A stretch of DNA of 63,445 nt from Bacillus sp. Xin1 (GTDB lineage: Bacteria; Bacillota; Bacilli; Bacillales; Bacillaceae_G). This document shows, piece after piece, positions 26,310 through 34,449 of the stretch. Where the stretch lies: NCBI RefSeq assembly GCF_013314535.1, contig NZ_JABUAE010000027.1:1-63445 (forward strand), written 5' to 3'. Position 1 is the stretch's first letter. Each line of letters starts with the position of its first letter. The translations under genes and the position numbers were made by a program. The notes under the pieces are model-generated. The model ran no database searches. It was given only the letters and a program-made list of their open reading frames with translations, and was not told the DNA's origin.

Positions 26310-27161
26310 TTATGCTTTTGTCATACCAAGTAAAACAGCACCGCCGATAATTAGAACACTACCAAGTGCAATAAATATCATTTGACGCTTTGTTTTCTTT
26401 TCGCCTAAGAAGACGATTGCTCCAAATGTAGAGATAACGATACCAGTTTGAGATAATGGGAAACTTGTTGCTACTCCAACTCTTGGTAAAGAAAGAAGTA
26501 AGAATAAGTTACCTGTTCCCCAAAGTAGGCCAGATAAAGCATTACGAATTGCATATTTGTTAAATGGTTTATGTTTAGATGTCAATACAACTGCTCCAAC
26601 AAACATACCGACTGCTTGCGGTAAAATAGCAGACCAACCATCGATATTGTACCAACGAATAATAATTACATATACAAGGTAGCCGAATGTAGAAACAATT
26701 AAAGTTAAAAGTCCTTTTTTCAATTGTCCTGGTGGCTGTGCATTTTCTTTATCATCTAATGAAGTGAAGACAACGCCGACTACAATTAAAAGGATTGCAA
26801 TCGTTCCCAGAATGATCGTAGTAGTAGTAGTCCACTCACGGAAAGCGATAACACCAAAGATAGAAGTTGCAACAAGTTGCATACCAGTAGAAATCGTTAC
26901 AGTTGTTGAAACACCTAGTTTTTCAACTGTTTTTAATTGGTTTACTTGTCCTAAAGCCCAGAATAAACCTGAAATAAATCCAACAATTAAGATTGTCATT
27001 GTTAAAGCAGGTTGAGTAAATACATACATAATTGTTGCGAAGAATAGAGCACCGATTGTCATACCTACCGTTTGGCTATATGCACCACCGCCCATTTTTA
27101 CGCTTACTAATAAGATATTTCCCCATGCAATTGCAGGAAGAAGCGCTAATAAAATGTCCAT
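26310..27161 (-). CDS. glcU: Glucose/sugar uptake protein GlcU (GRP family)
   Basis: Ten-helix sugar:proton symporter of the GRP/DMT superfamily (283 aa). The N-terminus MDILLALLPAIAWGNILL and the helix pair containing WALGQVNQLKTVE fit GlcU/RbsU. It imports glucose without phosphorylation. ATG start after AGGGAGT. Monocistronic, with a terminator downstream. Confidence 0.88.
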   Translation of the reverse strand: MDILLALLPAIAWGNILLVSVKMGGGAYSQTVGMTIGALFFATIMYVFTQPALTMTILIVGFISGLFWALGQVNQLKTVEKLGVSTTVTISTGMQLVATSIFGVIAFREWTTTTTIILGTIAILLIVVGVVFTSLDDKENAQPPGQLKKGLLTLIVSTFGYLVYVIIIRWYNIDGWSAILPQAVGMFVGAVVLTSKHKPFNKYAIRNALSGLLWGTGNLFLLLSLPRVGVATSFPLSQTGIVISTFGAIVFLGEKKTKRQMIFIALGSVLIIGGAVLLGMTKA

Positions 27162-27541
27162 TACAAGACTCCCTTCATTTTTCTATATTAATATAATTTA
27201 ATTTCGTTCTAACGATCGGTAATTCCCCACTGAGAAAGTAGAAGATTACCGATTGTTAAAACAGGATGAAGAATTTATGATATAAATGCGTTTTCATTTC
27301 TTCATTTTTTCAAACACCTCCATATAATAACAGGAAAGTACCCGATTTAGAAAGTAAATTCAAATAGAATGTATATTTCTATAAATATTAAAATTCTGTT
27401 ATTTTATTATAATAAAAAAAGACCTCAATTTTTGAGGTCTTTTTTATAAAGGGGGTTGGGGAAATAAAGTTACTTAGCTCTTTTTAACAAATGGGAAGAG
27501 GGGGGACAACCTAATTCCCATCGGCTTTACTTTATGACTTA
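27162..27541. other. Intergenic region with an independent short transcription unit
   Basis: Between glcU and modB there is no protein gene over 570 nt. The left half is AT-rich and featureless. From 27606 back to 27415 on the minus strand lies a complete promoter of the BceR-like family, a leader of about 125 nt and a terminator. The only AUG-initiated frame in it is 15 codons with no ribosome-binding site and no relation to the peptide families. It is a gutted copy or an sRNA. Confidence 0.55.
27415..27447 (-). terminator. Terminator of the short unit at 27447-27541
   Basis: AAAAAAAGACCTCAA and TTGAGGTCTTTTTT form a long stem. Symmetric. Confidence 0.88.
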
Positions 27542-27606
27542 ATTATATGTAATACGGGAAGTGGTAACTATCGAATTAGCTTACAGTAGGATTACAGTTT
27601 TGTAAG
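27542..27606 (-). promoter_or_regulatory. BceR-like promoter, copy 1
   Basis: Read on the minus strand: TTACA-AAAC-TGTAA at positions 2-15, TGTAA at 22-26, TAATTCGATAG at 29-39 and -10 TATAAT at 60-65. The geometry is identical to the seven other copies in this window. Confidence 0.8.
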
Positions 27607-27732
27607 GTTGGGATAAAGCGAAACTCTAATCAATGAAGGATTACTATACTCGAATAGCGAGATGAAGTATTTCATTCTACAAAACAATTTATTTTTCGGG
27701 AAATAAAAAGGCAGCCTTTGTCGAAAGCTACC

Positions 27733-28407
27733 TTAAGAAGTAGTAATTTTTTTGTTAATGAGTTGGATGCATAGTAAGAAAATGAGTGACATACCAACAG
27801 TTATGATAACGAGTGTCCAAGCAAGCTGCATATTACTTGCGTCAATTGCCATGTAAATGGCTGTAGGAATTGTTTGTGTCTTTCCTGGAATGTTACCAGC
27901 AAACATAAGTGTTGCTCCAAACTCACCAAGTGCGCGTACAAAGCTTAAAATCATTCCGCTAAGTAATGCAGGAAATGCAAGTGGTAGTGTGACGTGTAAA
28001 AAAACTTGATATTCACTCGCTCCAAGGTCGCGGGCACCATCTTCAATTTGCTTGTTTGCAATAGAAAAACCTGTCTTTGCTGATTGATACATCAGTGGGA
28101 ATGAAACGACTGTTGAAGCGATGACAGCTGCCCATGATGTAAACATAATAGAGTGTTGAAATAATGATTCAATCCACTTTCCAACAGGGCTGTTATTCCC
28201 AAAAATAATAATAAGAAAGAACCCAATAACAGTTGGTGGAAGTACCATCGGTAACAGAAAAATAGTTTCTAATAACACTTTATAACGCCATGAGGAGCGA
28301 GCTAATACTCGTCCAATAACTGTGCCAAAAATCATAACAATAATGGTGGCGAGTGCAGCTACTCGTAAAGAAAGAAAAACAGGCGACCAAAGTGTATCAA
28401 ATGTCAT
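27733..28407 (-). CDS. modB: Molybdate ABC transporter permease
   Basis: Membrane permease (224 aa, five to six helices) of the molybdate importer. The EAA loop EDGARDLGASEYQVFLHVTLPLAFP (split here as EDGARDLGAS and FLHVTLPLAFP) contacts the ATPase. It starts 5 nt after modA. No modC ATPase gene is adjacent. The arrangement is that of B. subtilis yvgK-yvgL-yvgM. Confidence 0.93.
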   Translation of the reverse strand: MTFDTLWSPVFLSLRVAALATIIVMIFGTVIGRVLARSSWRYKVLLETIFLLPMVLPPTVIGFFLIIIFGNNSPVGKWIESLFQHSIMFTSWAAVIASTVVSFPLMYQSAKTGFSIANKQIEDGARDLGASEYQVFLHVTLPLAFPALLSGMILSFVRALGEFGATLMFAGNIPGKTQTIPTAIYMAIDASNMQLAWTLVIITVGMSLIFLLCIQLINKKITTS

Positions 28408-28412
28408 AGTAG

Positions 28413-29219
28413 TTACGATAGGATTGTAAATCCATATTTTTTAAAGATAGATTGTGCATCTTTTGACTGTAAATATTCATAAAATGAAGTCGCCTCTTTC
28501 TTATGCTTTGATTCTTTTATAACGCCTACAGGATAATGAATCGGTTCATGAGAATTAGCAGGTGCTGTACTTACAATTTTTACTTTGTCTGAAATAAGAG
28601 CATCTGTTTTGTATACAATGCCAGCGTCTACATTACCTGTTTCTACATATGTTAACACTTGGCGGACGTCTTTTGTTAATACGATTTTGTTTTGAAGGTC
28701 GTTCCATAGGCTTTCATGTGTAAGAGAAGCTTTTGCATATTTTCCAGCTGGGACAGATTCAGGTGTACCAATTGCTAGTTTCTTCACTTTTTCTTCCTTT
28801 AATTCTTGAAATGTTTTAATGGAGCTTTCTTTTGGAACGACTAAAACGAGTTCATTTCCAAGAAGATTTTTCCCCTCTTTTTCATTAATAAATCCTTTTT
28901 TGACGAGCGTTTGAAATTTATCTTCTGCTGCAGAGAAGAATAGGTCAGCAGGAGCACCTTGTTCAATTTGCTGCTGAAGTGCACCAGATCCGCCAAAATT
29001 AAAGGAAAGCTTTATGGTTGGTTCCTTTTGTTTATATTGTTTTTCGATTTCTTTGAAAGCGTCTTGTAAACTGGCAGCTGCAGATATTGTAAGTTCAACT
29101 GTCTTTTCTTCTTTTGCGTTTGTTTGGTCCTTCTTCGTTTCGTTCGTACATGCCACGCTAAAAACAAGAAGGAAAGAGAACATAAGTACCCCGATGTACC
29201 GTAATGTAAATTTGTTCAT
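28413..29219 (-). CDS. modA: Molybdate-binding lipoprotein
   Basis: Periplasmic-type binding protein anchored by a lipobox (VFSVACTN, Cys24); 268 aa. ModA hallmarks are ISAAASLQDAF, FGGSGALQQQIEQGAPADLFFSA (split: FGGSGALQQQ, GAPADLFFSA) and the late VDAGIVYKTDA. It captures molybdate or tungstate for ModB. Divergent from the yvgK-type regulator. ATG start behind AAGGGGA. Confidence 0.94.
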   Translation of the reverse strand: MNKFTLRYIGVLMFSFLLVFSVACTNETKKDQTNAKEEKTVELTISAAASLQDAFKEIEKQYKQKEPTIKLSFNFGGSGALQQQIEQGAPADLFFSAAEDKFQTLVKKGFINEKEGKNLLGNELVLVVPKESSIKTFQELKEEKVKKLAIGTPESVPAGKYAKASLTHESLWNDLQNKIVLTKDVRQVLTYVETGNVDAGIVYKTDALISDKVKIVSTAPANSHEPIHYPVGVIKESKHKKEATSFYEYLQSKDAQSIFKKYGFTILS

Positions 29220-29242
29220 ACATATAATCCCCTTTCTTTATA

Positions 29243-29303
29243 TCCTATTTAATTATAACTAATTATATTTAATTATAAATAGATATAATTAAATATAATG
29301 TGA
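29243..29303. promoter_or_regulatory. AT-rich palindromic region between modA and the regulator
   Basis: TATTTAATTATA and TATAATTAAATA are arranged as overlapping inverted repeats, with a third TATTTAATTATA between them. It is a likely operator for the divergent regulator, controlling both directions. This is inference. Confidence 0.4.
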
Positions 29304-29379
29304 AATAAATCACTTTTTGAAAAAATAGGAGAAATTTTCTTTCTTTGTTACAATGAAAAGAGAAAGTGAGGAATCGTCT

Positions 29380-30300
29380 ATGGATCATCATTCCTACACA
29401 ACGGAAGAGGTAGCAAATCGACTAAAAGTCTCAAAGTTAACAGTGTATGATTTAATTAAAAAAGGTGAACTGCCTTCTTACAGGGTTGGTAGACAAATGC
29501 GCATTGATGCAGTTGATTTAGAACAGTATATTAAGCAAATGAAAACGGGGAAAGTGCAGATTACTTCTATGAAACTAGAGGTGAAGCATAGGGAATCTTC
29601 CTGTGTAATTAGTGGACAAGAGCTAACATTAGATATGCTAGCGAAGCATCTTGAAAGGCTTTTACCAGGTTCTAGTATGCTCCGGGCTTATCAGGGGAGT
29701 TTAATGAGTTTAATTAAAATGTCTCAAGGAGAAGGAAGTATCGTTAGTTTACATTTGTTTGATGGAGATACGAGGGAATATAACATTCCATATGTAAAAC
29801 GAATTTTAGTTGGACAACCATGTATTGTAATGAACTTATTAGCGAGAAATGTTGGGTTTTATGTACAAAAAGGAAATCCAAAAGGAATACAAACGTGGGC
29901 TGACCTGAATCATTCATCGATTCAATTTGTGAATCGTGAAAAAGGATCAGGAATTCGTGTACTAGTAGATGAACAGGTGAGAATTCAAAATGTAGCGAAA
30001 GAAAATATTCGAGGCTATGATTCGGAAGAGTCTAATCATCTTGGTGTTGCCTCTCAGATTGCTAACGGAAAAGCTGATGTTGGCATAGGGGCAGAAAAGA
30101 TAGCACAAATTGTGAATGTAGATTTTATTCCGCTTATGAAAGAACAATATGACTTGGTAATTTTAAAAAATAAAGAAAACGAACAACTTATTGAAGCAGT
30201 AAAAGAAATATTGCAATCGACAGAATTTCAAAATGAACTGCGAGCAATTGGTGGGTACGATATAAGTAAAACAGGTCAAATTATATATGAAACAAATTGA
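29380..30300 (+). CDS. Helix-turn-helix regulator with ModA-like sensor domain
   Basis: 306 residues. An N-terminal excisionase/MerR-like helix-turn-helix (about 5-50: YTTEEVANRLKVSKLTVYDL) and a C-terminal substrate-binding-protein-like domain (about 80-300). It resembles YvgK of B. subtilis and the regulator part of ModE-like systems. It probably senses molybdate and controls modAB. ATG 29380 follows GTGAGG at a good distance; the upstream ATG 29353 has none. Confidence 0.85.
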   Translation: MDHHSYTTEEVANRLKVSKLTVYDLIKKGELPSYRVGRQMRIDAVDLEQYIKQMKTGKVQITSMKLEVKHRESSCVISGQELTLDMLAKHLERLLPGSSMLRAYQGSLMSLIKMSQGEGSIVSLHLFDGDTREYNIPYVKRILVGQPCIVMNLLARNVGFYVQKGNPKGIQTWADLNHSSIQFVNREKGSGIRVLVDEQVRIQNVAKENIRGYDSEESNHLGVASQIANGKADVGIGAEKIAQIVNVDFIPLMKEQYDLVILKNKENEQLIEAVKEILQSTEFQNELRAIGGYDISKTGQIIYETN

Positions 30301-30337
30301 AAAAATCTGCTTGTCTTATAGACGAACAGATTTTTCT
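30301..30337. terminator. Bidirectional terminator
   Basis: AAAAATCTGCTTGTCTTATAGACGAACAGATTTTT contains AAAAATCTG and CAGATTTTT arms with an inner GTCT/AGAC pair. It lies between the regulator and the convergent peptide genes. Confidence 0.85.
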
Positions 30338-30365
30338 CTATATAAAGGGGTTAGGGGAAACAATT

Positions 30366-30470
30366 TTATAACACAAGACCTTGTGCAAGCGCATAAATAA
30401 AAGCTGTAAGAAGAGCTGAGCCACTTGCAAGTCCGATAAAGTCAAATTTGTTAAAAGTAATGTTGTTCAT
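30366..30470 (-). CDS. Small hydrophobic peptide, family B, copy 1
   Basis: A 34-residue product starting MNNITFNKFDFIGLASGSAL and continuing into a hydrophobic AFIYALAQGLVL. It has AAGGAG at 8 nt. It follows peptide A by 13 nt on the same transcript. Copies at 32940-33035 and 34049-34144 share the first 20 residues almost completely. No signal-peptidase site is visible; the whole peptide could be one membrane-inserting helix. Function unknown; a leaderless bacteriocin or PSM-like role is a guess. Confidence 0.75.
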   Translation of the reverse strand: MNNITFNKFDFIGLASGSALLTAFIYALAQGLVL

Positions 30471-30482
30471 AGGTACCTCTCC

Positions 30483-30584
30483 TTATTTGTTTAAAGTTGT
30501 AGCAACTGCTTTTGCATCGATTAGGGCAGATAGCACCATGCCCATTGTATTTACGAATTTGTTTGTTTTCATTTTGTTCATCAT
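30483..30584 (-). CDS. Small peptide, family A, copy 1
   Basis: A 33-residue product beginning MMNKMKTNKFVNTM and ending in VLSALIDAKAVATTLNK. AAAAGGAG lies 9 nt upstream. It is the first gene after a BceR-like promoter. The ALIDAKAV block is shared with copies at 33048, 34157 and 50011. The N-terminal half is basic, the C-terminal half amphipathic. Confidence 0.78.
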   Translation of the reverse strand: MMNKMKTNKFVNTMGMVLSALIDAKAVATTLNK

Positions 30585-30631
30585 GCATATCCGCTCCTTT
30601 TCGAATTGTTGTTACCCTTGTTTCTGTCTTA

Positions 30632-30696
30632 ATTATATGGGATATGAGCAGGAGTAACTATCGAATTAGCTTACGGGAGGATTACAATTTTGTAAG
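30632..30696 (-). promoter_or_regulatory. BceR-like promoter, copy 2
   Basis: Minus strand: TTACA-AAAT-TGTAA (2-15), CGTAA (22-26), TAATTCGATAG (29-39), TATAAT (60-65). It drives peptide genes A and B. Confidence 0.85.
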
Positions 30697-30724
30697 AAAA
30701 AAGACATTCGTGTAAGAATGTCTT

Positions 30725-31591
30725 TTAAAGCATATTGATATGATGGTGCTCTTCAATTGTCTTTAAAAAGCTCCGCATTGAGTTTGTCAGATAGGTATCT
30801 TTACGGCGTATAAAGACCGTTGAAATACTCCCGTATTTTTCAGGAATCGGATGGCAGTGAACTTTTCCTGTAGTAGAAAGATGCCTAACAGCGGATTGTG
30901 GCACGAGTGTAATTCCAAGACCAAGTGCAACGCTATTTAAAATCGTTTCTAGTATGTTGAATTCCATAATTCTTTTTGGAAGCAAGCCTTCATCTTTGAG
31001 CCAGCGTTCTAGTTTGGAACGATATCCGCATCCTTGATTAAAGACAAGAAGTGGCGTTGTAATAAATTCCTCTATATGAAAAGCTTTATTTTTTGTGACA
31101 AGAACAAGCTTTTCAGTACAAACATCGTATTGTTCTAATAGTGGGTGTTTAATGGGTCCTGATATGAAAGCACCATCTAATTGATGATCAATTACTTTTC
31201 TCATAAGTTTCTCTGTTAAACCAGCTTGCAGCGATAAATCGACGTTTGGGTACTTTTTGTAGTAAGAAGATAGGATGGTAGGTAATGTGCTTACTGTTTC
31301 GACTGTGCCGATTTTTAAAATACCAGATGGTATACTACTATCTAAAAATACCTGCTTCAGTTCATCGACATCTTGCAAAATTTTATTGACGTAAGTGAGC
31401 ATCTTTCTTCCTTCTGCAGTTAATGTCATTCCTCGTTTATGTCGATAAAAGAGCGGTGTTTTCAATTCATTTTCTAGTTGTTTAATACGAGCTGTCACGT
31501 TAGACTGCACATAATTTAATTCCTTTGCGGCATTGCTAACACTTCCATGATCGGCAACACTTTGGAAAATTTGTAAATCTCGTAGTTCCAT
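30725..31591 (-). CDS. LysR family transcriptional regulator
   Basis: 288 residues. The winged helix-turn-helix (about 1-60) contains the LTTR pattern [23 protein letters not shown] (split: [23 protein letters not shown]), followed by the LTTR effector domain (90-288). It is divergent from the EamA transporter gene, the usual arrangement for a regulator and its target. ATG 31591 follows AAGGGGGAA; the longer frame lacks a site. The effector is unknown. Confidence 0.9.
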   Translation of the reverse strand: MELRDLQIFQSVADHGSVSNAAKELNYVQSNVTARIKQLENELKTPLFYRHKRGMTLTAEGRKMLTYVNKILQDVDELKQVFLDSSIPSGILKIGTVETVSTLPTILSSYYKKYPNVDLSLQAGLTEKLMRKVIDHQLDGAFISGPIKHPLLEQYDVCTEKLVLVTKNKAFHIEEFITTPLLVFNQGCGYRSKLERWLKDEGLLPKRIMEFNILETILNSVALGLGITLVPQSAVRHLSTTGKVHCHPIPEKYGSISTVFIRRKDTYLTNSMRSFLKTIEEHHHINML

Positions 31592-31728
31592 TCCGCATTC
31601 CCCCTTGTTGTCAAATATCATTATAAGTGATAGATAGCATCATTTTGAATCATTTTACGTGATATATTTTTTCTTTTACAATTCTCATTGTGCAATGCAT
31701 CGAGAATTACATAGAAGCGGGGGATTAC

Positions 31729-32697
31729 GTGAGAAAAGGTCAAATGATAATAGGTGCACTGGCATGTTTAATTGCAAGCATGTCATGGGGAGCAATGTTT
31801 CCAGTTGCAGATCATGCGCTAGAATATATAGATCCATTTTATTTTTCGTTCATTCGTTATGGAGCAGTAGCAATTGTATTAATTGCATTATTGTTAATGA
31901 AAGAAGGCAAGAAGGCATTTCGTTTAGAAGGAAAAGGAAAGTTACTCGTTTTCTTTGGAACAATGGCGTTTACTGTATATAATGTACTTGTTTTTTTAGG
32001 ACAAATGTTGATGGAGAAGCCTGGCGTTATGGTAGCGTCTATTATGGAGGCGCTTATGCCGATGATTTCAATTGGTATTCTATGGGGATATAAGCAGATA
32101 AAGCCGAAGAAGTACATGATGACAAGTATGGTTATTGCTTTTATTGGAGCTGTTTTTGTGATTACAAAAGGTGATATGAGTTTCTTCCTTACATTGAAAG
32201 ATAATCTATTTTCGTTAGTATTTATTTTTATTGGTGTTGTGGGTTGGGTAATCTACACGATGGGTGGCCAATCATTTAGTGGCTGGTCGACACTTCGCTA
32301 TTCTACATTGACATGTGTATTTGGTACCAGTGTAACAGGTGTTATAACGATAATCATTACACTGTTAGGGTATGTGCCAGTACCGAGCACGGAAACGATT
32401 TCTATCGTCAAGTACGATTTATTATTTATGATGACATTACCAGGTATTGTAGCGCTACTTGCTTGGAACTACGGTGTGAAAATTTTATCATCTATTAATG
32501 GGATTTTATTTATTAACTTTGTGCCCATTACTACATTGGTCATTATGATGATGCAAGGGTATAAAATAACAACTTTTGATATAGTAGGAACATTGCTTGT
32601 TATTACAGCTCTTATTCGAAATAACGTATGTCAGCGTAAAGAAGAAAGCAAGAATAAGAACATTTTACAAGAGGAGCCGTTGCGCCGGGCTGTCTAA
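31729..32697 (+). CDS. EamA (DMT) family transporter
   Basis: Ten-helix drug/metabolite transporter (322 aa) with two EamA repeats (GALACLIASMSWGAMFPVAD at the start, and a second half from about residue 155). Substrate unknown, perhaps an amino acid or metabolite exporter. GTG 31729 follows GGGGGA; ATG 31744 behind AAAAGG is an alternative. Probably controlled by the divergent LysR regulator. The next small gene follows at 28 nt, so they may form an operon. Confidence 0.88.
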   Translation: MRKGQMIIGALACLIASMSWGAMFPVADHALEYIDPFYFSFIRYGAVAIVLIALLLMKEGKKAFRLEGKGKLLVFFGTMAFTVYNVLVFLGQMLMEKPGVMVASIMEALMPMISIGILWGYKQIKPKKYMMTSMVIAFIGAVFVITKGDMSFFLTLKDNLFSLVFIFIGVVGWVIYTMGGQSFSGWSTLRYSTLTCVFGTSVTGVITIIITLLGYVPVPSTETISIVKYDLLFMMTLPGIVALLAWNYGVKILSSINGILFINFVPITTLVIMMMQGYKITTFDIVGTLLVITALIRNNVCQRKEESKNKNILQEEPLRRAV

Positions 32698-32725
32698 TAG
32701 GCAACGCATTTGGAGGATTTTTTAT

Positions 32726-32869
32726 ATGTTAGAGAGTCTATTGTTTTTCTTTGCGATTGGAATTGCCTGTGAGCTGGCAGCGATTAATCGAAATGGTCGT
32801 AAGAAGATAAAACAACAAGCAGAAATGATACAGCTTTTAAAAGAATTATATGAAAGAAAAGCATCATAA
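32726..32869 (+). CDS. Small membrane protein (47 aa)
   Basis: MLESLLFFFAIGIACELAAI forms one hydrophobic helix, followed by a basic helical tail (KKIKQQ...LKELYERKAS). TGGAGG lies 10 nt upstream. It is the last gene of the EamA transcription unit. No family recognised. Confidence 0.65.
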   Translation: MLESLLFFFAIGIACELAAINRNGRKKIKQQAEMIQLLKELYERKAS

Positions 32870-32904
32870 GAAAGACGACTGGGCATAGTCGGTCGTCTTC
32901 TTTA
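32870..32904. terminator. Bidirectional terminator
   Basis: GAAAGACGAC and GTCGTCTTC pair around a GGGCATAG loop. A near-identical terminator follows plsC (33977-34012), so the two are part of the duplicated peptide cassettes. Confidence 0.85.
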
Positions 32905-32939
32905 TTACTATCTATATAAAGGGGAAAGGGGACACAAAT

Positions 32940-33035
32940 TTAAATGAGCGTAGCAGCATAAATGAAAGCTGTAAGAAGAGTTGCGCCGCTAGCAAGTCCA
33001 ATAAAATCTAATTTGTTAAAAGTAATATTGTTCAT
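32940..33035 (-). CDS. Small hydrophobic peptide, family B, copy 2
   Basis: 31 residues: starts MNNITFNKLDFIGLASG, then ATLLTAFIYAATLI. It differs from copy 3 at few positions. AAGGAGAG ribosome-binding site. Second gene of the cassette after peptide A (13 nt). Confidence 0.75.
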   Translation of the reverse strand: MNNITFNKLDFIGLASGATLLTAFIYAATLI

Positions 33036-33047
33036 TATTATCTCTCC

Positions 33048-33149
33048 TTACTTGTTTAATGAAGTAGCAACTGCCTTAGCATCGACAAGAGCGGATAACA
33101 CCATGCTCATTGTATTTACAAATTTGTTCTTTTTCATTTGGTTCATCAT
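33048..33149 (-). CDS. Small peptide, family A, copy 2
   Basis: 33 residues: MMNQMKKNKFVNTMSM then VLSALVDAKAVATSLNK. AAAAGGAG site 9 nt upstream of ATG, first gene after the promoter. Confidence 0.78.
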   Translation of the reverse strand: MMNQMKKNKFVNTMSMVLSALVDAKAVATSLNK

Positions 33150-33195
33150 GTATATCCGCTCCTTTTCGAATGGTTGTTTGTTACTTTCTGACTTA

Positions 33196-33260
33196 ATTTT
33201 ACGAGATATAGAGGAAAGTCACTATCGAATTAGCTTACAGAAAGATTACACTTTTGTAAG
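33196..33260 (-). promoter_or_regulatory. BceR-like promoter, copy 3
   Basis: Minus strand: TTACA-AAAG-TGTAA (2-15), TGTAA (22-26), TAATTCGATAG (29-39), -10 TAAAAT (60-65). Confidence 0.85.
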
Positions 33261-33372
33261 AATTAAATTTTGAAAATTAATACTTAATTTTATTACCAAC
33301 TACTAAAGGTTAGTGTTATAATTGTTTTAAAGATAGGATTAAACTTTGGATTTTTAGAAAGGGACGAAACGA

Positions 33373-33978
33373 ATGTATAAACTAATTACATTTTTGTTGA
33401 AATATATATTTAAAACGCTTGGGAAAGTAGAGGTTCAAGGAAGAGAAAAATTACCTGAAGGTGGACCATATGTTGTTGCGTGCACACACACAAGCTTTAT
33501 GGATGTATTAATGTTGGCGGCGGGGATGTATCCAACAGAAATTCATTATATGGCGAAAAAAGAATTGTTTGAAGGTAAGTTTACAAATTGGTTTTTTAAG
33601 AATGTGAATGCTTTTCCAGTAGACCGTGCGAATCCAGGGCCAAGTACGCTAAAAATTCCATCCCGTTTATTAAAACAAGGTAAAGTAGTAGGGATTTTTC
33701 CAAGTGGAACGAGATCGACAGAAGATGTTTCTTTAAAAGCAGGAGCTGTTACAATTGCAATGCGCTCTAATGTTCCTTTAGTACCGGCAGCTTATGTCGG
33801 GCCATCAAGTGTAAAAGAATTAATAAAAGGAAAAAGAGCACAGTTGATTTTCGGTGATCCGATTCAAGTAGGAGTAGGAGAAACATTAGATAGAAAAACA
33901 GCGATGAAAATGATGACGGATCAATTGAACGAAACATTTGAAGAACTAACAGAAACATTAAAAAAAAATAGCAATTAG
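33373..33978 (+). CDS. plsC: 1-acyl-sn-glycerol-3-phosphate acyltransferase
   Basis: Adds the second acyl chain to lysophosphatidic acid in phospholipid synthesis (201 aa). The catalytic HX4D motif is His39 to Asp44 (HTSFMD), and the glycerol-phosphate-binding FPSGTRS lies near residue 114-120. A membrane-associated N-terminal helix is present. ATG after AAAGGGA. The gene is enclosed by two almost identical peptide cassettes in the opposite orientation. Confidence 0.93.
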   Translation: MYKLITFLLKYIFKTLGKVEVQGREKLPEGGPYVVACTHTSFMDVLMLAAGMYPTEIHYMAKKELFEGKFTNWFFKNVNAFPVDRANPGPSTLKIPSRLLKQGKVVGIFPSGTRSTEDVSLKAGAVTIAMRSNVPLVPAAYVGPSSVKELIKGKRAQLIFGDPIQVGVGETLDRKTAMKMMTDQLNETFEELTETLKKNSN

Positions 33979-34012
33979 GAAAAGACGACCGGGCATAGAC
34001 GGTCGTCTTTTC
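33977..34012. terminator. Terminator of plsC and of peptide cassette copy 4
   Basis: AAAAGACGACCG and CGGTCGTCTTTT pair around GGCATAGA. Works in both directions. Confidence 0.9.
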
Positions 34013-34048
34013 ATTACTATCTATATAAAGGGGAAAGGGGACACAAAA

Positions 34049-34144
34049 TTATAGGAGCGTAGCAGCATAAATGAAAGCTGTAAGAAGAGCAGAGCCGCTA
34101 GCTAGTCCAATAAAGTCAAATTTGTTAAAAGTAATGTTGTTCAT
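34049..34144 (-). CDS. Small hydrophobic peptide, family B, copy 3
   Basis: 31 residues: MNNITFNKFDFIGLASGSAL then LTAFIYAATLL. AAGGAGAG site. Second gene of its cassette. Confidence 0.75.
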   Translation of the reverse strand: MNNITFNKFDFIGLASGSALLTAFIYAATLL

Positions 34145-34156
34145 CATAATCTCTCC

Positions 34157-34258
34157 TTACTTGTTTAATGTAGTAGCAACTGATTTCGCATCGATAAGAG
34201 CAGACAACACCATGCTCATTGTATTTACGAATTTGTTTGATTTCATTTTGTTCATCAT
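34157..34258 (-). CDS. Small peptide, family A, copy 3
   Basis: 33 residues: MMNKMKSNKFVNTMSM then VLSALIDAKSVATTLNK. AAAAGGAG site. Confidence 0.78.
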   Translation of the reverse strand: MMNKMKSNKFVNTMSMVLSALIDAKSVATTLNK

Positions 34259-34304
34259 GTGTATCCGCTCCTTTTCGAATGATTGCTTGTTACTTTCTGA
34301 CTTA

Positions 34305-34369
34305 ATTGTACGAAATGTAGAGAGAAGTCACTATCGAATTAGCTTACAGAAGGATTACACTTTTGTAAG
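34305..34369 (-). promoter_or_regulatory. BceR-like promoter, copy 4
   Basis: Minus strand: TTACA-AAAG-TGTAA (2-15), TGTAA (22-26), TAATTCGATAG (29-39), -10 TACAAT (60-65). Confidence 0.85.
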
Positions 34370-34449
34370 AAAACGATACGGAGCTGTAATGTTAGGTATA
34401 TTGGACACAGACTCATGGAATTCATTAAGTTAAAGGGAGAGGTGAACAT

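Noticed and set aside
27447-27541. 15-codon ORF starting MGIRLSPLFP in the peptide-less unit
   Set aside because: No ribosome-binding site and no similarity to the peptide families.
27733-29219. Missing modC as evidence of a broken molybdate transporter
   Set aside because: B. subtilis yvgLM also lacks an adjacent ATPase gene, so the absence is normal for this group.
30310-34370. CRISPR-like array (repeated blocks at regular places)
   Set aside because: The repeats are long (about 370 nt), contain coding frames and promoters, and are separated by kilobase-size genes. No short repeat-spacer structure exists in the window.
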